Notes: generated by a model not told the origin, from the sequence alone. Positions 1-8,764 are shown, counted from the stretch's first letter. The stretch: DNA of 36,292 nt from Cnuella takakiae (GCF_001953305.1 NZ_MTFE01000010.1:356337-392628); one strand, 5' to 3'. Translations and numbers: made by a program.

Positions 1-811
1 CCTGCTTCACCCCATTGGGCCATTCAATAACCTGCTCGTAGTTATTGGTACCCTGAAACTTTATTTGTACCGTAACAGGAACACCCATCAGGTCGGTACG
101 GAAGGTAGTGTTGGTATTTGTTTCCACCAGCTGGTTCTTCCCCTTCATATCAAATGTGCCATACCCAAAAACAGTAACAGGTTTTTGCGTAGCGGAGTCG
201 GTACCCGTGGAAGCCCATGCAAAATGCCCTGCCTAATAGACTTTATACTGGGTAGCCGGGGTAGCGGGTGTGCGCATGCCCTCATTGCTTATTTCATACC
301 GTGCCACCTGCTTCCAGGCACCATCCATGGGGCTGCTTTTTTTTGCCACCGGCTCTTTTATATTCTTCAAACAAGGTCCAAGGACCGCTCTGGTCGTCCT
401 TGAACATCAGGGCCTGTACAAAACCATCCTGCCGCCCGCTGATTTTTACTTCAAAGCTGTCGTTTACTGCACCTGAACTGCCCCTGAAAAATACATACTC
501 AACGATTTTGTCGGGCATGACCTTGTAAGTGCCGATACCAAACTCACCCAAAGAATCGCCCGTAAGCGGGTGCACATACATCATATACCTGTCGGTAAAT
601 ATTTTCATCTGCTGCTGTTCAATAACCGAATCTTTTCCCATGCTCCTTACCACCATCCGCGACATGTTGTATGCGCCCTGCAATTGTTTGGCGGTAAGCA
701 TTTTTCCTTTGCCCAGCATATCCTTGTCATCGGCACTTGCAAAATCCTGGGCATGCAGCACCATTGAAACCATTGCCAGGCAAGCATGCCTGCTTTGATT
801 GAACGTTTCAT
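1..811 (-). pseudogene. Broken secreted lipocalin-like protein gene, cut at window edge
   Basis: Read from an ATG at 811 the product starts MKRSIKAGMLA, a signal-peptide beginning, but the frame is lost near 776-783. One added base would restore MVSMVLHAQ and the mature protein, which then runs open to about 345. There a run of eight T (337-344; A8 on the coding strand) shifts the frame again; with seven A the reading continues as SSPMDGAWKQVARYEI. A TAG at 233-235 then interrupts YKVY/AGHFAWAST, and CAG in its place would be a natural Gln. The frame is open from there to base 1. The repeated 'GAY...' and 'GAWKQ' openings suggest a duplicated lipocalin-like fold found in secreted Bacteroidota proteins; this family call is from memory. 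Three lesions fit a true pseudogene, but low sequence quality at a contig end could also explain them. Confidence 0.6.
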
Positions 812-1034
812 TATGTAAGATTTAAAAGTGAAGAAATCGGGGCCAGGGGGCAAAAGCTACATGGGGTTGGATGGGTTTCCAGCGCGGGCAGGAATGAAAC
901 TACTACCTGTTACAAACAATTCATAACCCAGGAAGACAAACAGCCGTGGGTGCATCCAGTGTTATGGGATTTAGGTATGCGATGCCTTGACTTTTGATGC
1001 GCACATGCAGCAGGCACAATGGCGCAGACACATA

Positions 1035-1064
1035 AAAGCCCCGGAGTTTTTACGCCAGGGCTTT
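1035..1064 (-). terminator. Weak terminator hairpin after the alcohol dehydrogenase
   Basis: A 7-bp stem AAAGCCC/GGGCTTT with a 16-nt loop lies 23 bases past the stop codon of the minus-strand dehydrogenase. The stem ends in TTTT on that strand. The long loop makes it a modest candidate. Confidence 0.4.
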
Positions 1065-1086
1065 ATTGGTAAAACGATAAGAAAAT

Positions 1087-2175
1087 TCAGATACTTGCCA
1101 TATCAATCACAAACCGGTATTTCACATCACTCCGCTCCATCCGGGTAAAGGCTTCATTGATCTCACTCATCCGGATCAACTCGATATCGGCAGTGATATT
1201 ATGCTCGGCACAAAAGTCCAGCATTTCCTGAGTTTCAGGAATGCCGCCAACAAGTGAGCCTGCCACTTGCCGGCCCTGGAAGATCAGCGGGAACATGGGT
1301 ATTACCACAGGCTCGGGAGCTATGCCCACGCAAATAAGGGTGCCTTTGGTTTTGAGCATGCCCATATAAGCGCCATGGTCGTGGTCAACAGCTACAGTGT
1401 CGAGAATAAAGTCAAAATAGTTGGCAAGTTTTTGTACCTGTTCAGCATCGGTAGTTAGGGCAAAGCGGTGAGCCCCCAGTTTGCGTGCATCTTCCTGCTT
1501 TTGCGGCGAGCGGCTTAAGACGGTTACTTCGGCACCAAAGGCTGCGGCAAACTTAACGGCCATATGCCCCAGGCCACCCAGACCAACAATACCGATGCGA
1601 TGACCTTTACCCACCTTCCACCGACGCAGCGGCGAATAGGTAGTGATGCCTGCACAAAGCAATGGGGCAACACCCGGCAGCGACAATGTATCCGAAACCC
1701 GCAACACGAAATCCTCGTTCACCACGATCTGTGCAGCGTAGCCACCATAGGTCATCCTGCCGGTTTCTTTTTCAACACTGTTATAAGTGAGGGTGTTGCC
1801 GTTGAGGCAATACTGCTGTTCGCCTTCGTTACAACTATCGCATACCCGGCAGGAGTCAACCCAGCAACCAACACCCACCAGGTCGCCGGCCTTATAGCGT
1901 TGTACGTGGTCACCAACTTTTGATACAACACCCACTATTTCATGTCCTGGCACAAGGGGATAAACAGAAATCCCAAGGTCGTTGCGTACAAAGTGGATAT
2001 CGGTATGACACACGCCGCAGTACCGGATGTCTATTTGTACATCGTGCGGCCCGGGGTTGCGCCGCTCCAGGTTCCATGGCTGCAAAGCAGCACCGGCATC
2101 CTGGGCGGCATAGGCTTTCGTCTGGAAAAAGCTTACCGGCGTAGCAGTTCCCTGTTGGGCTTTTGTCTCCTGCAT
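1087..2175 (-). CDS. Zinc-dependent NAD(P) alcohol dehydrogenase (YahK/CAD-like)
   Basis: A 362-aa cytosolic medium-chain dehydrogenase, expected to interconvert aldehydes and primary alcohols with NAD(P)H. The start is ATG 2175 (MQETKAQQG); an upstream in-frame extension to 2361 is Cys-rich and unlike the family. The catalytic zinc site is visible as C53 and H57 of CGVCHTD, GHE at 78-80 and C174. The structural zinc site is C109, C112, C115 and C123. The nucleotide-binding fold carries GLGGLG near 199-204. Length and order match the YahK/cinnamyl alcohol dehydrogenase subgroup (about 350 aa). It is transcribed alone, 372 bases downstream of the GH2 gene, and followed by a small hairpin. The substrate cannot be read from sequence. 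Confidence 0.93.
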   Translation of the reverse strand: MQETKAQQGTATPVSFFQTKAYAAQDAGAALQPWNLERRNPGPHDVQIDIRYCGVCHTDIHFVRNDLGISVYPLVPGHEIVGVVSKVGDHVQRYKAGDLVGVGCWVDSCRVCDSCNEGEQQYCLNGNTLTYNSVEKETGRMTYGGYAAQIVVNEDFVLRVSDTLSLPGVAPLLCAGITTYSPLRRWKVGKGHRIGIVGLGGLGHMAVKFAAAFGAEVTVLSRSPQKQEDARKLGAHRFALTTDAEQVQKLANYFDFILDTVAVDHDHGAYMGMLKTKGTLICVGIAPEPVVIPMFPLIFQGRQVAGSLVGGIPETQEMLDFCAEHNITADIELIRMSEINEAFTRMERSDVKYRFVIDMASI

Positions 2176-2341
2176 GATATATGTTTTGAGGTGAGGAAAT
2201 ACAAAACACAGGGGCAACAGGAATCGATAGGGAAAGGAAGGGTGAATAAGATAGCAATAGTGCCGGAGGAATACAATACACCTGTTAAGACCGGTAGCAA
2301 AGCAGGTTGACCCAGTACTACAATGGTACACATAGAAACAA

Positions 2342-2397
2342 CAAAGCTCCTGAGCAGTCAACCATTTGGTTATACTTTCAGGAGCTTTGCTTTTTTT
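2342..2397. terminator. 12-bp hairpin with T-run in the dehydrogenase-GH2 gap
   Basis: The arms 2342-2353 and 2378-2389 pair perfectly over 12 bp (core AAGCTCCTGA/TCAGGAGCTT), with a small inner hairpin AACC-ATTT-GGTT. On the plus strand the stem is followed by CTTTTTTTAG, a classic intrinsic terminator, although no plus-strand gene precedes it. On the minus strand it lies about 160 bases past the GH2 stop and could end that transcript. The rest of this 372-base gap (2176-2547) holds only the palindrome at 2473 and no gene I can support. Confidence 0.5.
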
Positions 2398-2472
2398 AGA
2401 TAATCTTACTTGCGCTTAGCGTATTGCAACACGCGTGTTCTGCTTAGCAGTAAGCTTTTGCAACTGCGCATA

Positions 2473-2502
2473 CTGTCATGCTGAAACAAGTTCCGCATGA
2501 CA
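2473..2502. repeat. Lone palindrome of the CTGTCATGC repeat family
   Basis: TGTCATGC and GCATGACA face each other around TGAAACAAGTTCC. The same words build the five paired-hairpin elements at 14815-15100 and 20799-20986. This copy is a single hairpin without the second half. Confidence 0.7.
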
Positions 2503-2547
2503 AGCCTCCGGAAGACCAAAAGCCATTCCTTCTCCAGGAAGACTTTT

Positions 2548-4401
2548 TTATTTCCTTAAGGTCAGCTGCACCGGGCTCTTGTATAATACCTGGTGCAACT
2601 GGTTCAATCTTTCCACTGGCATTTTGATCACCTTGCGGTCGTAGGTCATCAGGCCGTTGGTTTCTATTTCCACATCGGTGGTTTGGGTGTACACGGCAGC
2701 AGAAAGACCACTTTCTATAAGTGCAGGTATGCGGCCGATAAATTCGGCATAACGCTTATACAGGTCTTCGCTGTTTTTATAGCTCTGGTAACCCCAGTTG
2801 TTTTTATCCTGCCAGGTATGTCCCTCCTGCGGCAGGCCCAGGCCGCCGTATTCGCCCAGCACCAGGATTTGCTTCGATCCAAATAGCTTTGGATCGGGCA
2901 TGGCCGGATCGGGGTAATTGTGCAGGTCCATGATATGGCCCACGGGCTCGAAGTTGCCGCCGCTGGCGCTGTTCACCAGCCTTGAGGGATCCTGCTTCAT
3001 GGTCCACTCCGTGATGTCCCTGGTTTTGAACTGGCCCCATGCCTCGTTGAAGGGCACCCATACTACAATGGAGGGAAAGTTGTGGAGGTCCTGCATGATT
3101 TCGGCCCATTCCTTACGATAGATGGATTCCGATGCTGCCGTCCTGTCTTTATCAGAAGCACGGCCATACACACCCGGTCGTGCCTCCCAGCGGTTGCCCA
3201 GGTCGCCGCTGGGCATATCCTGCCATACCAGCATACCCATTTTATCGCAGTACCAGTACCAGCGGGCGGGCTCCACCTTCACGTGTTTGCGGATCATGTT
3301 GAAACCCATCTCCTTTGTTTTCTCGATATCAAACTTCAGGGCAGCATCGGTAGGCGCGGTGTACAAGCCGTCGGGCCACCAGCCCTGGTCGAGGGGACCG
3401 TATTGAAACACAAACCGGTCGTTGAGCAGCATGCGCTGGATGCCGGCGGCATCGGGGTTCATCTTTATTTTACGCATGGCAAAATAGCTGTCCACTTCAT
3501 CCACCACCTTGCCTTTGCGCAGCAGCGCTATTTTCAAATCGTAGAGGAACGGCGTTTCGGGCGACCACAAGCGGGGATTGTCTATTGCCAGGCTAAGGTT
3601 GCCACCGGCAGCACCGGTTTGGCTGGCTACCTGCTTGCCTTCGGCAAAGGCCGTTACCCGCAGTTCATCGCCGGGCTGGGCGCCTGCAACATCGGCTGCC
3701 AGGGCCAGCTGCCCCGCATCCACATCGGGCGTTTGTTTTGTTGCGGCGATATAGGTGTCGGGCACAGCCTCCAGCCATACCGTTTGCCAGATGCCTGTAA
3801 CAGGCGTGTACCAGATGGACTCCGGTTTTTTCACCTGCTTGCCCCGGGGCTGGGGCCCATCATCGGAAGGATCCCACACCCTGATGGCGATATTCTGAGC
3901 GGCACCTTTGTTCAGCGCATTGCTGATATCGAAACTAAAAGGATCATAACCACCCTGGTGGCTGCCTACTTCCTTTCCGTTCACCCATACCGTGCATTGC
4001 CAGTCGACGGCACCAAAATGCAACAGCGTACGACCCTTGCGGGCCGAGGCGGGCAGGTTGATGCTGCGCTGGTACCACAACACGCTGTCTTTACCTACCG
4101 TTTTGCCCACACCCGACAGGGCGGACTCCACGGCAAAAGGAACCAGGATCCTGCCAGCATATGCGGCCGGTGCTGCTTCCTGGCTTTTAGGCGTAACGGC
4201 ATATTGCCAAAGCCCGTTGAGGTTGGTCCAGGCTTTCCGCACCATCTGTGGCCTGGGGTATTCGGGTAAGGGGCTGGCGGGATTGACCGCGCTGGCCCAT
4301 TCGGTTTTGATTTTGGTGCCTGCCGGCGCCCAGTTGTTTTGCGCATCCGCAGGTAGCCCCAGGTACAACAGGGCGGCGGCAATCGTAAGTTGTTTGATCA
4401 T
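2548..4401 (-). CDS. Secreted glycoside hydrolase family 2 enzyme
   Basis: A 617-aa GH2 protein, expected to remove a terminal beta-linked sugar (galactose, glucuronate or mannose) in the periplasm or at the surface. The start MIKQLTIAAALLYLGLPADA gives a signal peptide ending near A20. The jelly-roll sugar-binding domain (about 45-215) includes the GH2 signature around WVNGKEVGSHQGGYDPFSFDI. An immunoglobulin-like domain follows (about 220-310), then a TIM barrel (about 315-600). The acid/base is probably E453 in FNEAWGQ and the nucleophile E517 in LGEYGG, by position in the family. It lacks the extra C-terminal domains of large beta-galactosidases. No SusC/SusD genes or sugar regulator lie next to it, so it is not part of a visible polysaccharide-utilisation locus. 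Confidence 0.93.
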   Translation of the reverse strand: MIKQLTIAAALLYLGLPADAQNNWAPAGTKIKTEWASAVNPASPLPEYPRPQMVRKAWTNLNGLWQYAVTPKSQEAAPAAYAGRILVPFAVESALSGVGKTVGKDSVLWYQRSINLPASARKGRTLLHFGAVDWQCTVWVNGKEVGSHQGGYDPFSFDISNALNKGAAQNIAIRVWDPSDDGPQPRGKQVKKPESIWYTPVTGIWQTVWLEAVPDTYIAATKQTPDVDAGQLALAADVAGAQPGDELRVTAFAEGKQVASQTGAAGGNLSLAIDNPRLWSPETPFLYDLKIALLRKGKVVDEVDSYFAMRKIKMNPDAAGIQRMLLNDRFVFQYGPLDQGWWPDGLYTAPTDAALKFDIEKTKEMGFNMIRKHVKVEPARWYWYCDKMGMLVWQDMPSGDLGNRWEARPGVYGRASDKDRTAASESIYRKEWAEIMQDLHNFPSIVVWVPFNEAWGQFKTRDITEWTMKQDPSRLVNSASGGNFEPVGHIMDLHNYPDPAMPDPKLFGSKQILVLGEYGGLGLPQEGHTWQDKNNWGYQSYKNSEDLYKRYAEFIGRIPALIESGLSAAVYTQTTDVEIETNGLMTYDRKVIKMPVERLNQLHQVLYKSPVQLTLRK

Positions 4402-5020
4402 GTTGGTAGATTGGAAAGATGCTTTGATATAGAGACAAGCAAAATGGGAAACAATACCAATGTATCACGGAAAGGAGCAGGAAGAAAATTTTTCTGGGGA
4501 AAAGAGGAAGCCGGGGAGCTAAGGGTCTGGGGCAGTTGGCCGGTTGCAGCACCCCACCAGGTGCACCAGCAAGAGGCCCAAGGACCTGTTGGAGGATAAG
4601 TACAAAAAAATGGCGCCTGTTGTTTCCCTGCGCCGCTAAATGCAGGAAACGCCAGACGCCCAGGACTGCCAGACCGATGGCAGCCTTTTGATAAACCAAA
4701 TCATCACAGCAGTTTTGATTACGACCCCTATTACGTTGGTGGTTTTGGAAAGTTGCCTGCGCCGTGCAGTGAGTGGAGCCGGTTAGCAAAGGCCTCACTC
4801 CTGCCCGGCACAGGCTATTTTACCGATTGCCTTGATACAAAGATGGCGCAGCGCCAAAGGGGAAACAACGGGTAATTAGCCCAAGATGATACCGTGAAAA
4901 AACGGGTACCCTTTGTTTAATCCACCCATTGCCAGCAGCAGCCAGGCAGCCTAGTTTTAATTGCGGGCACAAACCAACCCGTACAGTTAAGGCTGTATTC
5001 TTCTCCTCCAACACTCTATT
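4402..5020. other. 619-base intergenic region, no supported gene
   Basis: This gap separates the minus-strand GH2 gene from the plus-strand cluster at 5021, so it should hold both promoters. The open frames here are either extensions of the GH2 region or short with unconvincing composition. A stretch near 4570-4637 reads KRPKDLLEDKYKKM in one plus frame, which looks protein-like, but a stop lies close upstream and there is no start. It may be a gene remnant. I see no repeat element or RNA gene. Confidence 0.4.
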
Positions 5021-5440
5021 ATGGCAAAAGCTACTGCAAAAAACACCGCCTCCAATGGCCTGCTGACCCAGGCAACCCAACACTGCAAAGCCTACCGCGA
5101 GTATATGCACAAGCAGTATGGCGCAACGGCACAAACGGCTTACAACTCTTACCTTTTTACCCGTGAGGATCTGATGCGGATACTGTATGATGCAAGCGGG
5201 GAAAAGGACGGCATACGCATCTACATCGGGTTTGAAGATGCGGGCAAGGGGCCACTGGTAAGGCTTTATGCCGTACCCTGCCGGCAGCAGGGAGCGCAAT
5301 ACCATGATGCGATAGAACCGATCGACGCCCGGCAGGGAACAGGTGCCCAAAGAACTTCGGCTGTTGCCAGCACCGACACCGTGCGCAGCGGCAGGCCCTG
5401 CCCCAGCCAGTGCGGGGGCGCCAACATGCTAAACTCCTGA
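5021..5440 (+). CDS. Hypothetical protein, first gene of a sensor cluster
   Basis: A 139-aa protein I cannot assign to a named family. It starts MAKATAKNTASNG and has no signal peptide or membrane segment. The central part (about 40-90) alternates hydrophobic and charged residues (EDLMRILYDASGEKDGIRIY) and looks like a small folded domain. The tail from about 95 is Gly/Ser/Gln-rich and ends CPSQCGGANMLNS, with two Cys close to the C-terminus. Its stop is one base from the start of the next gene, so translation is probably coupled with the membrane protein, kinase and regulator that follow. A role in that signalling unit is inference from position only. Confidence 0.75.
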   Translation: MAKATAKNTASNGLLTQATQHCKAYREYMHKQYGATAQTAYNSYLFTREDLMRILYDASGEKDGIRIYIGFEDAGKGPLVRLYAVPCRQQGAQYHDAIEPIDARQGTGAQRTSAVASTDTVRSGRPCPSQCGGANMLNS

Positions 5441-5441
5441 T

Positions 5442-6092
5442 ATGCTGGCCACCCTCTGGGACTACTCCGACACGCTGTTTCCACTGGCGGTACTGCTGCT
5501 GCTCCTGCCCTGCAAACAAATGCCCGGCAGGCAGCTTTTGTCGGCTTACCTGGTGTTTACCATACTGGTGATGGGCTATACCAATTACCTGGCCGACAAG
5601 CAAACCAACAACCTGCCCTATTACCACCTGTACTCATTGGGCGAACTGTTGCTGCTGGGCCCCCTGCTGTATGGTTTTGGCGCAGCCAACCGGAGGCTGC
5701 GCCTTTCCCTGTTAACAGGCTATGTACTTTTCTGGCTGGTGAATATCATCTGGCTGGAGCCACCCAAGGTGTTCAACAGTTATTCCGCCACCCTCCTGTC
5801 CTTTGTGTTTTCTTTTTTGTGCTTCCGGTATTTCCTGCACCTGGTACAATCCGACCAGATCCTGAGTTTTCAGAAGCAACCCGGTTTTTACCTGGCAAGC
5901 GGGGTATTGTTTTATGCCATTGTAACCATCCTGGTGATCAGCAGTTATAAACACAAGTCCTGGTTCAGCACCGACGACCTGTATATGATCTGGTCCATTC
6001 AGCAGGTGGCCAATATCATCAAATACTTATTCTTTTCAACCGCCATCTTATGCTGCTATTGGCAATCAAGGCCAGCTGGTTCATCATCATAG
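5442..6092 (+). CDS. Multi-pass membrane protein upstream of histidine kinase
   Basis: A 216-aa integral membrane protein with about six or seven hydrophobic segments (roughly 13-23, 33-49, 66-78, 88-102, 113-134, 149-167 and 180-206). There is no enzyme motif. It begins one base after the previous stop, and its last 43 bases overlap the kinase gene in another frame, so the two are almost certainly co-translated. The kinase has only one N-terminal membrane segment and no sensory domain. A plausible reading is that this protein is the sensing partner in the inner membrane, but nothing in the sequence proves it. The function is otherwise unknown. Confidence 0.8.
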   Translation: MLATLWDYSDTLFPLAVLLLLLPCKQMPGRQLLSAYLVFTILVMGYTNYLADKQTNNLPYYHLYSLGELLLLGPLLYGFGAANRRLRLSLLTGYVLFWLVNIIWLEPPKVFNSYSATLLSFVFSFLCFRYFLHLVQSDQILSFQKQPGFYLASGVLFYAIVTILVISSYKHKSWFSTDDLYMIWSIQQVANIIKYLFFSTAILCCYWQSRPAGSSS

Positions 6093-6826
6093 GATCGGCA
6101 TCCTTGCTCCTGGTCCTGATCTTTTTTTTCCTGTTGCTGTACCAATACTACCGCCGCAGGCTGTCGCATGTGCAGGAGCTATATGCATTGCGGCGCAACT
6201 ACGATGCGGCGCTGCTGCAATCGCAACTGGAAATACAGGAGCAAACCTACTCGCAGATCAGCGAGGAGATACACGATAATATCGGCCAGGTGCTCAGCCT
6301 GGTAAAGCTCAATATCAATACCCTCGACCGCGACAGCAACCCCGAAAAGATCAGCACCACCAATGCCCTGCTGGCACAGGCCATTGCCGACCTCCGCAAC
6401 CTGAGCCACCTGCTCAACACCAACTATATCAGGGAAGCGGGCTTTTCCGAAAGCATCCAGCAGCTGCTGTTGCACCTGCAAAAGTCGGGGCAGTACCGCA
6501 CCCGTCTGGTAGAACCCGAAGGACGCTTTTCTGTTGACGGGCAACAAGCCATCATCCTTTTCCGGATGGTGCAGGAAATTGTGAGCAACGCACTACGTCA
6601 TGCAGGTGCCAATGAGTTTTGTGTTACCTTAGAACAGAGCAACGGCCGCCGCAGGATTGTGCTGTCCGATAATGGCCGTGGCTTTGACACCAGCATCCTT
6701 AACCAGCCGGGCGGCGGACTGGGCATCCGTAATATGAAACAAAGAGCAGCCTCCGTGGGTGCGGCCGTCGATATTGAAAGCCAACCCAACCAGGGTACCA
6801 CTATTACCATTTGCCTGAACGCCTAA
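6050..6826 (+). CDS. NarL-type sensor histidine kinase (HisKA_3-like)
   Basis: A 258-aa inner-membrane kinase. One strong membrane helix (about 9-31) is followed by a basic stop, YYRRR, and a short coiled linker. The phospho-acceptor is H75 in EEIHDNIGQ, the form used by DegS/NarX-type kinases. The ATPase domain has the N box QEIVSNALRHA (175-185), DNGRGFD near 207-213 and GGGLGIRNM near 221-229. No periplasmic or PAS domain is present. It overlaps the upstream membrane-protein gene by 43 bases and lies 13 bases before the response regulator at 6840, its evident partner. The signal is unknown. Confidence 0.92.
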   Translation: MLLLAIKASWFIIIGSASLLLVLIFFFLLLYQYYRRRLSHVQELYALRRNYDAALLQSQLEIQEQTYSQISEEIHDNIGQVLSLVKLNINTLDRDSNPEKISTTNALLAQAIADLRNLSHLLNTNYIREAGFSESIQQLLLHLQKSGQYRTRLVEPEGRFSVDGQQAIILFRMVQEIVSNALRHAGANEFCVTLEQSNGRRRIVLSDNGRGFDTSILNQPGGGLGIRNMKQRAASVGAAVDIESQPNQGTTITICLNA

Positions 6827-6839
6827 AGCCTGCACAACC

Positions 6840-7502
6840 ATGCACCACACCAGCATTGCCCTAGTAGACGACCATGTCCTGTTGCGACAAGGTCTCGCTT
6901 CTTTTATCCGAAGCTTTCCCCAATACGAGATTGTACTGGAAGCCGACAACGGCGCCGACTTTATCGGCAAGGCCCCGGCCAATCCGCCCGATATTGTTTT
7001 GCTGGATGTAAACATGCCCCGCATGAATGGGTATGAAACTGCAACCTGGATCAGGGAACACCTGCCCCAAACCAGGGTGCTGGTACTGAGTATGGTGGAA
7101 CACGACGCGGCCATCATCCGCATGCTGCGCCTGGGAGCCAGGGGCTATCTCCTGAAGGACAGCAATCCCAACATCCTGCTGCATGCACTGGACGCGGTAA
7201 GGGATCATGGCTTTTTTATCAACGAACTGGTGAGCAACCGCATGATCCACTACCTCAACGAAGCCGGCAACAGCAACGGACATAGCCACCAGGCTACCAT
7301 GGCAATTAACCTCTCCGAACGTGAACTGCGCTTCTTACAGCTTGCCTGTACGGAAAAAACATACAAGGAAATTGCAGACGAAATGTATGTGAGCCCCCGC
7401 ACCATCGACAGCTACCGCGATGGGCTTTTTGAAAAGCTACAGATCAAGAGCCGCGTGGGACTGGTACTGTATGCCATCAAAAACGGCATTGTGAGCGTAT
7501 AA
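6840..7502 (+). CDS. LuxR/NarL-family response regulator
   Basis: A 220-aa two-component regulator. The receiver domain (1-120) has acidic residues D10 and D11, the phosphorylation site D56 in LLDVNMPRMNG, S84 and K106. The C-terminal LuxR-type helix-turn-helix is at about 152-215 (LSERELRFLQLA, then YKEIADEMYVSPRTI as the recognition region). It should bind DNA when phosphorylated by the kinase encoded just upstream. It is the last gene of the cluster and converges with the next gene. Target genes are not visible. Confidence 0.94.
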   Translation: MHHTSIALVDDHVLLRQGLASFIRSFPQYEIVLEADNGADFIGKAPANPPDIVLLDVNMPRMNGYETATWIREHLPQTRVLVLSMVEHDAAIIRMLRLGARGYLLKDSNPNILLHALDAVRDHGFFINELVSNRMIHYLNEAGNSNGHSHQATMAINLSERELRFLQLACTEKTYKEIADEMYVSPRTIDSYRDGLFEKLQIKSRVGLVLYAIKNGIVSV

Positions 7503-7687
7503 AGATTTTGGGTTGCTGCCTGCAGTTTCTAGAACCACAATGAAAGGAAGACAGGGAGGAGCACAAAGGAATAAGCATGTGCGCTGTTGCGGAACATTGC
7601 GGGTTAACCTTTGGTAACATTGTGATTGAAAGGCAAAGGTCGTAAGGCGGTGACTTGAATGGCCACCGGAGCAATAGCAACCATTTA

Positions 7688-7710
7688 TACAAGAGCCCTT
7701 GGCTTTTGTA
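7688..7710. terminator. Hairpin between convergent genes
   Basis: A 10-bp stem (TACAAGAGCC/GGCTTTTGTA, one G-T pair) with a 3-nt loop sits 11 bases from the stop of the minus-strand gene and between two convergent genes. It lacks a strong T-run, so its use as a terminator is a moderate inference. Confidence 0.4.
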
Positions 7711-7721
7711 CAGTGCGGTGA

Positions 7722-7964
7722 TCAGGCCTGCTCTTCCGAATCTTTATTTAAGGTTTGGTCTGCTTCCTGCCAGTCCTGGTCATCAGGCATGTCTTCAATG
7801 CTGGCACTTTCGCGCAGGTACTTTTCGGCCCTTGCTCCCAGCAACTGGTTTTCGCCCGATGCGGCATCGTTGTCCTGTGCCGATGGGTTGCTGGCATTAC
7901 CTGTTGGCGCAGGGGGCATTTTATCGCCCGGATCCGGTGTCTGGCGTGGGTCTTTGTCTGTCAT
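7722..7964 (-). CDS. Small acidic hypothetical protein (80 aa)
   Basis: Starts MTDKDPRQTPDPGDK. The frame is open further upstream to 8078, but that part is Cys- and His-rich and reads as untranslated leader. The N-terminal half is Pro/Asn/Ser/Asp-rich and likely disordered. The C-terminal half (GARAEKYLRESASIEDMP and after) could form a helix. There is no signal peptide, membrane segment or known motif. It lies downstream of, and on the same strand as, another small acidic protein (8079-8258), and the two may be co-transcribed. Function unknown. Confidence 0.6.
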   Translation of the reverse strand: MTDKDPRQTPDPGDKMPPAPTGNASNPSAQDNDAASGENQLLGARAEKYLRESASIEDMPDDQDWQEADQTLNKDSEEQA

Positions 7965-8078
7965 GATGCGGTATTGAACATGTGGTATATGTATACAAAA
8001 ACTTTGCACCCTTTGGCGTTCACCTACGCATACACAAATCCTCAATGCCGCAGGATGCAAAGCAAAAATATCAGGCAT

Positions 8079-8258
8079 TTATTCCGGTTCTTCCCATTCA
8101 ATATTATCAGCCTCCTCTTCGCTAAGGCCGGTCTCTTCCAGGTCCTGCTCATCCAGCACCGGCGTACCATCCTCTTCAACGGCGTCCTGCTCCAGGCTTG
8201 CGTCCTGCCGGTTGTCCAATGCTTCGCTTCCGGCGCTTTGGCTTCTGTTTGGTTCCAT
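8079..8258 (-). CDS. Very acidic 59-aa hypothetical protein
   Basis: Reading from ATG 8258 to TAA 8079 gives a 59-residue product starting MEPNRSQSAGSEALDNR and ending DNIEWEEPE. The C-terminal 35 residues are dominated by Glu and Asp. A longer frame overlapping the same bases (to 8296) has Trp/Arg/Cys-rich composition unlike a real protein, whereas this one resembles its small acidic neighbour at 7722-7964 in character. There is no membrane segment or known motif. Function unknown; it could be a disordered regulator or an interaction partner of a basic protein. Confidence 0.5.
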   Translation of the reverse strand: MEPNRSQSAGSEALDNRQDASLEQDAVEEDGTPVLDEQDLEETGLSEEEADNIEWEEPE

Positions 8259-8314
8259 GATCCCTGATTCCCTTTAACGTACAAGGATTGCGCCACTTGA
8301 AGCGCAGGGTTGCC

Positions 8315-8764
8315 TTATTTAGGGTAGTGCGCAAGTCCCCTGTTGTTGCGCAGGTAATCGGCTACCTGTTTTAGCCTGCGCACTGCATACTTGCGGTTGC
8401 TTTTGGCCGCAATATGCAGCGGGGTGGAAAAGGACGGGCTACTCACCCGTATCACCAGCGTAAGCCCCTGGTTGGCAGCTTCCGACTGGTGCCAGAGCAG
8501 CACGGAACAATGCGGACTGATACTGGTTTCCATAGCATCGGGCAGGGCCGCCCCGTTTCCAATATGGCGGGCAAGGGAATCAAGGGTTATCACCAATGGA
8601 TCAACATCCTGCGCATACACCGGGAAGGCGCCCCCGGCAAGATCGTCCAGGCTCAGGCTTTCGTGGATGCGTATGGGCTCGGCCAATTGGCGGTCCATCA
8701 TTACATAGGGCTGGGCATTACTGCATAGGGGCAAGAGGCACCAAAATAGCATGGTAGTTTTCAT
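8315..8764 (-). CDS. Secreted hypothetical protein (149 aa)
   Basis: The product starts MKTTMLFWCLLPLCSNAQ, a short Bacteroidota-style signal peptide cleaved after SNA, so it is probably periplasmic. The mature part has no motif I recognise. It contains a mixed alpha/beta-looking core (GLTLVIRVSSPSFSTPLHI) and a basic C-terminal helix (KYAVRRLKQVADYLRNN). It is divergent from the J-domain-like gene at 9013; the 248-base gap between them must hold both promoters. Function unknown. Confidence 0.7.
   Translation of the reverse strand: MKTTMLFWCLLPLCSNAQPYVMMDRQLAEPIRIHESLSLDDLAGGAFPVYAQDVDPLVITLDSLARHIGNGAALPDAMETSISPHCSVLLWHQSEAANQGLTLVIRVSSPSFSTPLHIAAKSNRKYAVRRLKQVADYLRNNRGLAHYPK

Noticed and set aside
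3082-4269. 395-aa open frame opposite the GH2 gene
   Set aside because: The GH2 frame has a signal peptide, domains and active-site residues; this frame has none.
4187-4798. 203-aa frame running from the gap into the GH2 gene
   Set aside because: Most of it overlaps GH2 in another frame, and the rest is Cys/Pro-rich with no domain.
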